Positions 10,201-20,799 of a stretch of DNA of 64,000 bases are shown one piece after another (position 1 is the first letter of the stretch; each line of letters begins with the position of its first letter). Position numbers and translations under genes: made by a program. The stretch is taken from assembly GCF_023053635.1 (NCBI RefSeq), contig NC_086183.1, positions 1,557,501 to 1,621,500 on the forward strand, read 5' to 3'. This stretch comes from Elgaria multicarinata webbii (taxonomy: Eukaryota > Chordata > Lepidosauria > Squamata > Anguidae). Under the pieces are notes generated by a model. It saw nothing but the letters and a program-made list of their open reading frames with translations, was not told the origin of the DNA and searched no databases.

Positions 10201-13200
10201 AATGCCCAGAGTATGGGAAACAAACAGAATGGACTTGAACTTTTATTACATGAAGGCAAATATAACTTGATAGGTATAACTGAAACTTGGTGGGATGACT
10301 CCCATGACTGGAATACAGCAATTGAGGGATATAACTTGTTCAAAAATAACAGAAGAAATAGAAAGGGAGGCGGAGTTGCGCTATATGTTAAAAATACCTA
10401 TCCCTGCACAGAAATACAGGTGGATGAAAATGGGAGCCCCATGGAGAGCATCTGGATTAAAATAAATGGGGCAAGGAATAAAAAGAACATGATAATCGGA
10501 GTCTCCTACCGACCACCCAATCAAGGAGAAGACGAGGATGAAACTTTTGAGAAACAAATTGCCAGTGTTTCAAGGAAGTGTGATGGGGGACTTCAAGTAC
10601 CTCAAAATCTGTTGGGAGACAAATACTGCCAAAAGCCGCCCCTTGCTAGAAATTCCTGACATGTATGGGTGATAACTTCCTCCTACAGAAAGTGGTGGAA
10701 GAAACTAGAGGATCAGCAATCCTTGACTTGATATTGACCAATAGGGATGACTTAGTGGATAAAGTGGCAGTTACGGGAACTCTGGGGGAAAGTGATCACA
10801 TCATACTTGAATTCTTGATTATAAAGGAGGCAAAAGCTGCGTGTACTCGTACTCTGGATTTTAGGAAAGCTAATTTTAATAAACTCAGAACCATGTTAAG
10901 TAAAGTCCCATGGCAAGTGAGCCTAATGAGAAAAGGAATGCAAGATGGGTGGGAGTACTTAAAAAAGGAAATTTTAAAAGCACAATTACAAACAATAGCA
11001 ACAAGGAGAAAAGATAGAGGACAACAGAAGAAACCAATGTGGCTCCACAAAAACTTAGAGATGACCTGAAAACAAAAAAGGATACATATAGGAAGTGGAA
11101 GGAAGGCCAGGCTACCAAAAGAAGAGTACAGACTGGTGGCACAGAAGTGCCAAAATGGCGTCAGGAAGGCTAAAGCTGTGAATGAGCTGAGATTAACGAG
11201 GGATGCTAAAAGCAATAAAAAGGCTTTCTTCAGATACGTGAGTAGTAAAAGACAGAAGAAAGAAATGGTGGTTCAACTGCTTAATGAGGATGGCAAATTG
11301 ATAACAGATGACAAAGAAAAGGCTGAAGTGCTCAATTCCTACTTTGGCTTGGTCTTCTCCCGAAACCATGGCTATGACCCCCTGGAAAAAGTGAAGCACA
11401 AGTGGAGGGGGCAGGATTGCAGTTTGAGATTAATAAACAAATGGTCAAAGAACACCTAATTTCCTTGAATGACTTCAAATCTCCAGGGCCCGATGAACTG
11501 AATCTTAGAGTAATGAAGGAGCTAGCGGAAGAACTCTCAGAACCTTTGTCTATTATCTTTGCAAAATCATGGAAGACGGGTGAGGTGCCGGACGACTGGA
11601 GGAGGGCTAACGTTGTCCCTATCTTCAAAAAGGGCAAAAAGGAGGAACCTGGGAACTACAGACCAGTTAGTCTGACATCCATCCCTGGGAAATTTTTGGA
11701 GCAGATTATAAAGAAGTCAATCTGTAAACACCTTGAAATCAATGCAGTGATTACTAGAAGCCAACATGGATTTGTCAGGAACAAATCCTGTCAGACTAAT
11801 TTGATCTCATTTTTTGATCGGGTAACCTCCCTTGTGGACTGTGGGAATGCTGTGGACATCATATATCTTGAATATATTTGACAAAGTGTATATATTTGAA
11901 TATATTTGACAAGCTTTTGACAAAGTGATTTTGATATTAGCTAAAAGTGGGCTAGATGGAACAACTATTAGTTGGATTCACAGTTGGCTACAGAATCGGA
12001 CTCAAAGAGTGCTTTTCAACAGAACCTTCTCAAACTGGGGGGAGGTAGCGAGTGGGGCTCAGTTCTGGGCCCAGTGCTCTTCGACATTTTTATTAATCGC
12101 TGGGATGAGAAGGTGCAGGGAACGCTTATCAAATTTGCAGATGACACAAAATTGGGTGGGATAGCTAATACCCTGGAAGACAGAAGCAAACTTGAAAGTG
12201 ATCTTGATAGGCTGGAGTGCTGGGCTGAAAACAACAGAATGAAATTTAATAGGGTTGCATCCAGTTCTGGGCTCTACAATTTAAGAAGGACGCAGACAAG
12301 CTGGAGCGTGTTCAGAGGAGGGCAACCAGGATGATCAGGGGTCTGGAAACAAAGCCCTATGAAGAGAGAATGAGAGAACTGGGCATGTTTAGCCTGGAGA
12401 AGAGAAGATTGAGGGGAGACGATAGCACTCTTCAAATACTTGAAAGGTTGTCATGCAGAGGAGGGCCAGGATCCCTTCTTGATCATCCCAGAGTGCAGGA
12501 CAAGGAGTAACAGGCTGAAGTTACAGGAAGCCAGATTCCGACTGGATATAAGGAAAAACTTCCTCACTGTTAGAGCAGTAAGACAATGGAATCAGTTACC
12601 TAGGGAGGGTGTGGTCTCTCCCATACTAGAGGCATTCAAGAGGCAGCTAGACATCTGTCAAGTATGATTTAGGGTGGATCCCTGTATTGAGCAGGGAGTT
12701 GGAGTCAATGGCCTAATAGGCCCCTTCCAACTCTACTATTCTAGGATTCTATGATTTTACAGTTTATCATACATGGCTTTCATTTCAAAAGTATCCACCC
12801 TAAATGATGCACAGATCATTTTGAACATGTTCAAGTGTGATTTTTATAGTTGAACATGTTCAAATGTTCTTTACAAAATTTTGAACATGAAATATTAAAA
12901 AATGACAATTTATTAGGTTAAATCGTTTCAACAAATGTTTTTAAAATTATCAGCAAAAATTTACAATTTACAAAAAAATTTACAATTTACAATTTCCAAA
13001 AGATTAAAAGAAGCAATTCAGTGTCATGGCTGTGGAAACGAGCAGATTGTAGAAAACCTGACGATGGCCTTGATCCTTCTGAACACAGCTGGTACTTGGA
13101 AAACGGCAGGTACCACATAAAATGATACAATGGTCAACACTTCCCGAAAATCTTGAAACGGCCACAGAAGAGGACAGTGAAAAAGAGGACAAGGAAAGTG

Positions 13201-16200
13201 ATTTTGACAGTGATGATAGTAGTTCCAATGAAAGTGAAGAGGACATCCAATAAAATTTATTTGTTAACCCTTCTCACAGAACATAGTTTTTATTTTGTAA
13301 ATAGTTTTTACTAGCTGCAGCATGTGCAACACGAGGCTTGATTTGGCTTACTCCCCAGGCTTATTCCCACCTGGGTGTCCAGCATCCCCATTTTCCAGCT
13401 TGGTTTGCTTTCAGTTGAGGGCAGAGAATATTTGTTTCCTGGAGTCTGTGGTCCAGCAAAAAGGCGGCTTGCCATAGGGGTTTGTGCCTCTGGAGGAAGG
13501 AATATCCAGCGAGTGCGCCATGTTCTCTCTGAGTGACAGCTGTAATCAAACATACAAGAAATCATTGAAGGTACAGAAGGCTTCTGGGTGCTGGGCTGCT
13601 GGGGAAAGGCTGCTGTGGGCAAGGCTTGAAACGACCTGGTGGCTGAGTGTCTGTCTGCCCCGCCCCTTGCAGGTACAGAAGGCTTCTGGGTGCTGGAGGC
13701 GCGAGCCTACGACATGAGCCGAAGGATGAGAGCCAAAGGGCTCTCGGCCTGAGGCTCTCTGCCGTGGGCGCGAAGCCGGTCAAGCGGAACTGTTACTTCG
13801 GAGGAAGAACCCTAGCCTCGGACTGGTCTTTGCTACTTTCTGATTCAGGACATGATCTTCTACAGTGTTTGGTTATTATTCAGCGCTGTGACTGCTTTTA
13901 TATATCCTACTTGTTTGCTTTTTTCTGTGCCCGCCTTCTTGTTCTTGTTTTGCGACCACTTGCTACTGGTCGTGGCCGGGCTTGTTCTGTTTAATGCTGT
14001 TCTTCGCTTGTTTTACTTCTCTGGCTTCTTGCTATTTCTCTCTCCTCATTTTCTTCTCTCAATTCTTTTCTCCTCATATCTGTTCCTTATGGCTCGTTCC
14101 AATTTCGTCTCTCCTAACTTAGTTCCTATTCGGTGTCTCCCCTCTTCTCAGCTGCCTTTTTCCTGTTCCTTATGGAACTGTCGCTCTCTTGCTTCTAAGG
14201 CCCCTGTCATTCAGGACTTGTTTATCTCCAGGTCTCTTCACCTCCTTGCTCTTACTGAAACCTGGCTTCCTGCCCATGATACCGCCATCTCTGCTGCCCT
14301 CTCTCTTGGAGGACTCTCTTTCTCTCACACTAGTCGCCCAGAGGGTCGTGGTGGTGGTGGTGTGAGTCTTTTATTACCTAGTTTGTGCCAGTTCCAGCCT
14401 CTTTCCATTCCACAATCACATTGTTTTTCCTCCTTTGAGGTACATGTGGTGAGGCTTTTCGCTCCATTGCGACTGCGGATTGCAGTTCTGTACCGCCCCC
14501 CAGGCTCGTCCTCAAAATTTATCTCTGATTTTGATTCATGGCTGTCCTTTTTCCTCTCTGATAACTGTCCTACTCTTATCTTGGGTGATTTCAATATTCA
14601 TGTGGATGACCCTCAAGACGCTGCAGCTCTACGATTTCACTGATTATCTTCCTCTTATGATCTTAAGCTTTGGTCTGATGCACCCACACATTCCCTTGGA
14701 CACTGTTTGGATCTTGTTCTCACTCGGAATTGCTCTGTGTTGGACTTTTCTACTGCTGACTTTCCTTTGTCAGATCATCATCTAGTTTCTTTCATGATTA
14801 CTCATAATCCTCCTCCTTCACATCCTGTTTCTCGCTCTTGTCATGATTTGCAATCTATCAATTATGAGGCTTTTTCTCAGTCTCTAGCCTCCTCTCTTCC
14901 TTCTGTCTTTTCTGCTGACTCCTTGGACTCAGCTGTCTCCTTCTTTAATTCCTCCTTATCTTCAACTCTTGATAATCTTGCTCCATCTACAACTCGATAG
15001 TTCGTCCTTCTCAACCCCAACCGTGGCTCACCTCTTTCATCCGCTACCTTCGTTCTTGTTCCCGGGTAGCTGAATGCCTTTGGTGTAGGACCAGGGACTG
15101 GGCGGACTTTGTCCATTACAAATTTGTTCTCTCCTCTTTCTCTTCTGCTATTTCATTGGCCAAACAGCAGTATTACTCAACGTTGATCCAGTCAAATGCT
15201 AGGCATCCTCAGCGGCTCTTTGTGTCCTTCAATTCTCTTCTGAAGCCTAATCCACCATCTCTCCCCGCCTCTCTGTCTGCTAATAACTTTGCCTCTTTTT
15301 TCAATGCTAAAATCCAAACTATTTGCTCTGATCTTGCCAGCTCTGCTCCTCTTCCAGTTCCTGTTCCTCATCTGTCAGTTCCTCCTGCAAATTTCTCTGC
15401 ATTCCCTTCAGTCTCAGCTGATGAACTGTCTACAATACTGCGCCCTTCGAAGCCTTCCACTTGTTCTCGTGATCCGATTCCTTCTCGGGTCTTTATTAAT
15501 CTTATCCCTGCTATCCTCCCTTCCTTGCTTCATATTATTAATTTTTCTTTGTCCTCTGGTTCATTTCCTTCTTCTTTTAAACATGCTACAGTCTCTCCTA
15601 TTCTCAAGAAATCTACTCTTGATGTGCTTTCTCTGTCTAACTACCGACCTGTGTCTTTGTTGCCTTTTGTTTCAAAGATCCTGGAGAGTGTGGTCTACTC
15701 TCGTTGTCTTGATTTTCTTTCTAATAACTCTGCTCTGGATCCTTTTCAATCTGGATTCCGTCCTTTGCATTCCACTGAAACAGCCCTTACTAAGATTACC
15801 AATGATCTTCTTATTGCCAAGTCTAAAGGCCTTTATTCCGTTCTTATTCTCCTTGATCTTACTGCAGCCTTTGACATGGTTGATCACGATCTTCTTTTGG
15901 ATTCCCTTCAAGACCTCGGATTTTGTGGCTCCGTCTATAACTGGTTTGCCTCCTATCTAGCGGGTCGCTCTTTCAACGTGTTGGCTAATGGCAGCTCATC
16001 TTCTTCTTTTCCCCTTTCAGTAGGGGTTCCGCAAGGCTCGGTGCTCAGCCCGTTGTTGTTTTCTTTATACATGTTGCCCTTGGGTAATCTTATTCAATCT
16101 CATGGCCTCCAATATCATCTGTATGCCGATGATACACAATTATATCTTTCATCTCCGGATCTTTCTCCTGATGTTCACGATCGTATCTCAGCATGTCTTT

Positions 16201-19200
16201 CAGATATCTCAGCTTGGTTGCTTCATCGTCGTTTGAAACTTAATATGGCAAAGACTGAATTGCTTGTTTTTCCTCCTAAACCTTCTCCTCATCTCTCATT
16301 CTCTCTTACTGTTAATGATGTTACACTTACTCCAGTCAAAGAAGCTTGTAGTCTTGGCTTTATATTTGATTCCTCGCTCTCCTTTATTCCTCATATTGAG
16401 GCAGTAGCTAAATCCTGTCATTTTTTCCTCTATAATATTGCCAGGATTCAATCATTTTTGTCTGTCTCTTCTGCCAAGGCTCTTGTTCATGCATTGGTTA
16501 TTTCTCGGTTGGACTACTGCAACCTTCTTCTCACTGGCCTTCCTTCTTCTCACATCAGTTCGTTGGTCTCGGTCCACCACTCTGCCGCTAAGATCATCTT
16601 CTTGGCTCGCCGCTCTGACCATGTTACTCCATTTCTGAAATCTCTTCATTGGCTTCCAATTCACTCCAGAATCCAATATAAACTTCTCCTGTTGACCTAC
16701 AAAGCTTTTCACTGTCTAGCTCCTTCCTATCTTTCCTCTCTTATCTCACACTATTGCCCCGCTCGTGCTCTTCGCTCCTCTAATACCATGTTTCTCACCT
16801 GCCCAAGGGTCTCTACTTTCCTTGCTCGGCTTCGTCCATTTTCTTCTGCTGCCCCTTACGCCTGGAACGCTCTTCCAGAACATTTGAGAACTACAAGTTC
16901 AATTGCAGCTTTTAAAGCTCAGCTAAAAACTTTTCTTTTTTCTAAACCTTTTAAAACTTGATTTTGTTCTGACTTTTATACTGTTAGTTTTACTCTACCC
17001 TGTGCCTGTTTGGTGCATTCTCTTCCCCTTCTTATTGTTTTATTATGATTTTATTAGAATGTAAGCCTATGCGGCAGGGTTTTGCTATTTTATTGTTTTA
17101 CTCTGTACAGCACCATGTACATTGATGGTGCTATATAAATAAATAATAATAATAATAAATTGCAAATTTTTGCTTTAGATTTTAAAAACATTTGTTAAAA
17201 ACAATTCAACCTAATAAATTGTCTTTTTTAAATATTTCATCATACTCGTCCTGTTTGAAATTTTGTAAAGAACTTTTCAACGTGTTCAACTGTAAAAATC
17301 ACAGTTGAACATGTTCAAAATGAGCTGTGCATCAGATTGAGAGATATTTAGGGTGGATACTTTTGAAATGAAAGCCCTGTATGATAAACTGTAAAATCAT
17401 ACAATCCTAAGAAAGTGGATGTATATCGAGATATCACTCATAATTCCCTAAGCGTTGGGGTAAACCCCATGTTTTTATACATTTTCTTAATCCTCATTTT
17501 AAAAAATTCAACTTTTTTGTTCTTGAGTATTCTTTCAAAAGTCGTATAGTTTTTGAGTAAATCATGGTTAAACGTGAACCAATGTGAACACTGATTTTAT
17601 ACATTCAAATGAAGTTATCTCAAAAACTAATGGAGTTAAAAATGTGTAATTACAAAAAGTATTTGTCATTAAATTTGTAACATTTCAGAAAAAAAAATCT
17701 CTGTAGCATAAATGGGTGAGAAGTTATGCATATTTAAATGTGGCAACTACATAATAGTGCGGCAGCCATATTGATGATGTCATCACACAGCCCCCCACCA
17801 CCGGAATTTTGTAAGACTCACTTTTCTGAGCCACTTATGTCATATATAAACAAAAAATATTCGCTAAGCTTTTGCACTTGCTGTGGAGTAAATAAATCCT
17901 GGTCTGGTTCTGGGACTATTAGTACTCAGCAGTAACTCTGTGTTGAAATGGAATGCTTTTAATTCTTAAGAATTAAAGTCCCCATCATCTGCTACCCCCA
18001 TCCCAGATGTGAAGACTTCCAGGCAGAGGTGAATCCTCTGCAACTGTCTGACAACCCCATTTTCTCAGTCATGATGCTTTGGAAAGCGCAAGAATGCTCA
18101 CTCAAAGCATTTTATTTTTCTTCAGAAGAGGAAAGTGTTTATAAAACAAAAGGTGCAAGGGAAGAAATTGCAGATGCCCAGGAAATAGGGGAAGATGAAG
18201 ACACACAGGTGGAATTTCCTATAGACCAGGTATGACGACCTTTCTGAAGTGAAAATCTTTTGGCCTAATTTTGTAAATAGGCACTCTGTTTGAAAGCATC
18301 CTTCTAACCTTTGGCTGGAAGACATTACTCTCAAAATGTGTTTGGAGGTTGTTTGGTTTTTATATAAAACTCTGGTTATTGGCCAACACCGGATTACAAA
18401 TTAGTGTGTTGCCTTTTCCATATGGGCTCACTTGTCATAGCGATGGGGATGTGCAGGAGACACTCTCCATGATCAATTTTGAATGGGAGGGGCTCTTGCA
18501 CAATGGTCACCCACAAGCTCTGCTTGCTCTTAACTGGATCTTAGGCAGCAGGGCTGTAGCCGGAGGACACCATACATCAGACAATATTGGCTTCATCTAG
18601 TTCACTGCAGTTTCATATGTTGAAAGCACTTTTAGAGCTGCTTTCCCAAACAAGCAGCCATTCTTTACACTTTATATTTCATAGCTACCATTATTATCAA
18701 AAGCAGCTGGCTTTGTGGTTAACTTACAGTGCAATCCTATACACATCTCCTCAAAAGTAAGCCCCCCTGAGTTCAATAAGACTTACTCCCAGGTAACTGT
18801 GCATAGGATTGCAGTCTTCAGCTGTTTCTGGCCTCTCTGCTCCTGTTGTAGCATGGAGTGATTTTCCTGAGACATTTCAATTCCCCCTTTTCCCTCCCCA
18901 GAAAGCCGCAGAGACTGTGGAAGAGGAAGTGATGCCCAAAACTAAAGTATTGCCACGCAGGAAGGTAATTAACCTTGTCAGTGCGATTAAGTCACTTCAG
19001 CACAAAATGGTTTATTCTAGCACCCGTGTTCTTCTCCTACGATAAAACCACCTTCTGCTTCAGCACTTCTATCCCAGTTCAGCCTTCCTCCCAAAGTTCT
19101 CGCAATGCTTATTCAAACCTTGTGTTTCTTTGTTTTTTTCTAATTCTATATGCAACGAAAAGGTTGAGAACACGGACAAGCTCCAGAAGGTCTTTCCAGT

Positions 19201-19264
19201 TCGATCTGCTGCTGGTGACTCACGGCAGGAGGTGGCACAAAGGCCCCGTTTCCATCCAGCTTGA
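7211..19264 (+). CDS. DCDC2B: Doublecortin-domain protein, 3' exons (probable DCDC2B)
   Basis: Four exons with matching phases: 7211-7394 (acceptor TTTCCAG, donor G|GTAAAA), 18126-18229 (TTTCTTCAG, donor CAG|GTATGA), 18902-18964 (CCTCCCCAG, donor AAG|GTAATT) and 19163-19264, ending in TGA. Together they give a 128-residue tail. The segment [13 protein letters not shown] followed by KAAETVEEE matches, from memory, the conserved acidic tail after the second doublecortin domain in the DCDC2 family. These proteins bind microtubules and act around cilia. The doublecortin domains themselves were not found and should lie further 5'. Assignment to DCDC2B rather than another member rests on the next gene being TMEM234 on the opposite strand, as in human. 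The first intron here is 10.7 kb, nearly all transposons. Confidence 0.6.
7395..7931. other. Intron sequence with an old repeat
   Basis: Positions 7625-7690 (CACATAAGAACTACCTTGCT and on) resemble the repeat at 60340, probably an old CR1/SINE-type fragment. Nothing else recognised. Confidence 0.4.
7932..8429 (+). repeat. Left terminal inverted repeat, outer part
   Basis: Reverse complement of about 17919-17400. It continues at 12757-12965 beyond the CR1 insertion. Confidence 0.85.
8430..12742 (+). mobile_element. CR1 LINE inserted in the long-TIR element
   Basis: Plus-strand copy with 5' UTR (8430-8700), ORF1 (about 8703 to 10035) and ORF2 (about 10078-12667). ORF1 is split by an inserted L2 tail at 9331-9590 and has a stop near 9192. 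ORF2 shows stops or frameshifts near 10590-10660, 11066, 11390 and 11870, and a deletion near 12250. The endonuclease ([11 protein letters not shown]) and reverse transcriptase segments ([11 protein letters not shown]) are clear. It ends in the CR1 tail motif. AGGATTGTATGATT (8416-8429) before it and AGGATTCTATGATT (12743-12756) at its end differ by one base. Confidence 0.9.
9331..9590 (-). mobile_element. L2-like family 1 3' tail inserted in the CR1
   Basis: This is the reverse complement of the 3' UTR of the copy at 50655-52560, including the terminal hairpin and (ATAA)n tail at the left edge. The interrupted CR1 sequence reads GAAGACCCA before and CCCATGGACTCG after, giving a possible CCCA duplication. 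Confidence 0.85.
12757..12965 (+). repeat. Left terminal inverted repeat, inner part
   Basis: Continues the left repeat after the CR1 insertion and matches the reverse complement of about 17395-17150, including the repeated GTTGAACATGTTCAA palindrome. Confidence 0.8.
13015..13320 (+). pseudogene. Relic ORF end inside the long-TIR element
   Basis: The stretch shows a peptide-like pattern ([19 protein letters not shown] across frames) and a strongly acidic serine-rich tail ending in SNESEEDIQ and a stop near 13251, followed by AATAAAATTT-like sequence. It may be the C-terminus of the element's own protein. Broken; family not recognised. Confidence 0.4.
13320..17155 (+). mobile_element. L2-type LINE, family 2, nearly complete
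   Basis: A 5' UTR with a duplicated segment (13567 and 13671) is followed by a ~1030-codon frame. Endonuclease: [29 protein letters not shown] and later LSDHHLVSF. Reverse transcriptase: [49 protein letters not shown] and [12 protein letters not shown]-terminus: [22 protein letters not shown]. Lesions are few: a TGA near 14641 and a frame break by the TAG near 14998. The reverse transcriptase part 15156-16961 is open for 601 codons. The 3' end has the stem AGCACCAT/ATGGTGCT and an (ATA/AAT)n tail that abuts the right inverted repeat of the host element. The 5' border is approximate. Confidence 0.85.
13567..13700 (+). repeat. Tandem duplication in the LINE 5' UTR
   Basis: AGGTACAGAAGGCTTCTGGG occurs at about 13569 and again about 105 bases on. 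Repeated 5' UTR units often carry LINE promoter activity; that role is inferred. Confidence 0.7.
17150..17919 (-). repeat. Right terminal inverted repeat
   Basis: Mirror of 7932-8429 plus 12757-12965, uninterrupted, so it records the intact repeat. Confidence 0.85.
18715..18818. mobile_element. Small MITE with CAATCCTAT termini
   Basis: Begins CAGTGCAATCCTATACAC and ends GCATAGGATTGCAGT, imperfect reverse complements, with an inner GACTTACTCCCAGG motif. Related pieces lie at 33535-33582 and 34787-35300. Confidence 0.65.
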
Positions 19265-20055
19265 AGAAAATGTTGCAACAGGGAAATGACTGTGGTAAAA
19301 TAGAGACTCCCACAAAGCCTCTCCTGCAGGGGTGCAGCTGTGCAATCTTCATCTACAGCCCTTGTGGGGGTTCTTAAAATAAATTTGTAAAAGCAGAATG
19401 GTTTGCTTTGAAATGCTTACCTGATGGCCAAAGAATTGGATTCTGGTGGGCATTTAGAGGGCAAAACAGGGCTGGAGCATGATTTCTCAAAGGGACTGTG
19501 AGGTGACAATTGTTGCTTACACGTTTAATTCTGAAAAGCACAGGCACAAGCATAGGAACAGTTGAACAAGACAACTAATCCACTCCACGTTTCAGTCAGA
19601 ACGATTTGCACCTTGGATCGCTCCTTTAGAGTTCCAACAGAAACCTGGAGCGGATTCACCATCCCACTGACATGGGAGCCACCAGCCTCCACAGGACAAA
19701 ACCCCAGGGGCATACAAGCCCAATGAAATTTAACATGCTCACTGGCCACAGAATGTGACTGGGGAAAAGAAAGCCCAGGTGAGAGGGGGAGAAGATGAGC
19801 ATGTCCAGGACCACTCCACACTTGTGTTCACCTATTTACTCTCCCAGAAGTTCAACAAAGACAGAGGAGGAGTTTCCCCCAAAGCAGGCAAATCTCTCCT
19901 TTCATGAAATTCCACCTATCAGGTTCAAGCTTTGCTCACTACTCTTTGCCCTTTCCAGTATTCATCTGAAGTACTGGAGGTCAGGACGGCCTGGAATCCA
20001 TGCCCCTGAACTGCTGGCATTTGGGAATGGGGCTGGGCTGGGGTTGCACACCTCC
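19265..20055. other. Sequence after DCDC2B; no gene seen
   Basis: Presumably the start of the DCDC2B 3' UTR. Apart from the dispersed repeat at 19606-19690, nothing was recognised. Confidence 0.35.
19606..19690 (+). repeat. Dispersed ~85-base repeat, copy B
   Basis: Same core as 3481-3562, with the GAGCCACCAGCCTCCAC end well preserved. Confidence 0.7.
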
Positions 20056-20059
20056 AGAT

Positions 20060-20470
20060 GCATTATTTATTTAAGTCCATTTATACCGTTTTCAGATAAA
20101 ATCCTTCTAAAATGGCACAGGAGACAGCACACTTGTTTCGCTCCCTCGCACCCCTGACAACCCATGGTTTAAACAACCCACGGGATGTCTTTACATGTGA
20201 ACCAGGCCAGACAGATTTATTCAAAAAGCTTCATGGAACAAACAGGCTTCTTAGATTTTCATTGAAAGGAATTCCATAACCATGGAGCCACCCCAGAAGG
20301 GCCTTATCCCTGATCTTAGCTAATGATGGGCTGCCTCCGAAGCCGATCTTACGGCTTGGCTAGATCCCTAAGAGGCATAGGAGGTCTTTCAGACAAGCCA
20401 GTCCTAGGGCTTTAGAGGTTAGTACCAGCTGAGCCTTCCTACCAAAAGAGAGTGCTCTCATCCTTTCGTC
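20060..20470 (-). mobile_element. Old L2-like fragment
   Basis: The minus strand resembles L2 C-terminal coding and 3' UTR sequence of the kind also seen at 58045-58545. No intact frame. Confidence 0.4.
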
Positions 20471-20501
20471 TCTCCTCTCCATTCGCCTTGCCAAGCCTCA
20501 C

Positions 20502-20578
20502 AGCCTCTCTCTATTTAGGGCTAGCAATTGCCTCACAGCCTCTCTCTATTTAGGGCGCGTGCAGGCTAGCAATTGCTC
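20502..20578 (+). repeat. Short tandem duplication
   Basis: CCTCACAGCCTCTCTCTATT followed by TAGGG and GCTAGCAATTG occurs twice in a row, about 40 bases apart; the second copy has a small insertion. Confidence 0.8.
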
Positions 20579-20799
20579 CTGAACATAATCCCAGCTTTTT
20601 TGATGTGTCTGGCAGCAAATTACTCTCTGGAGCATTTTGAACTCTTTAAAGATGCCCGTGTGGAGGCACCCTCACAACCTCCAAGAGTTCTGCTGCTGAC
20701 AGACTGACAGGAACATCCCAGTACAAGTTCAGAGCCTTCTGTAAACTAAGCCCAAAGAAGGTGCTTGGATGTGAGGAACGTAATACGTTCTCATTAGTC

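Larger units (their letters stand above)
7932..17919. mobile_element. Fossil element with ~0.7-0.8 kb terminal inverted repeats, family unknown
   Basis: The outer left segment 7932-8429 resumes after a CR1 insertion at 12757 and runs to about 12965. The outer right segment 17919-17150 is its reverse complement. Both ends start ATAGTCCCAGA and share AGACCAGGATTTATTTAC. Over the first ~110 bases I count about six differences. Between the repeats only about 350 bases of original interior remain (12966-13320), with a relic ORF tail, before an L2-type LINE fills the rest. No clear target-site duplication is visible. Repeats this long occur in several DNA transposon groups and in Polintons; I cannot assign one. 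It is old and broken. Confidence 0.8.
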
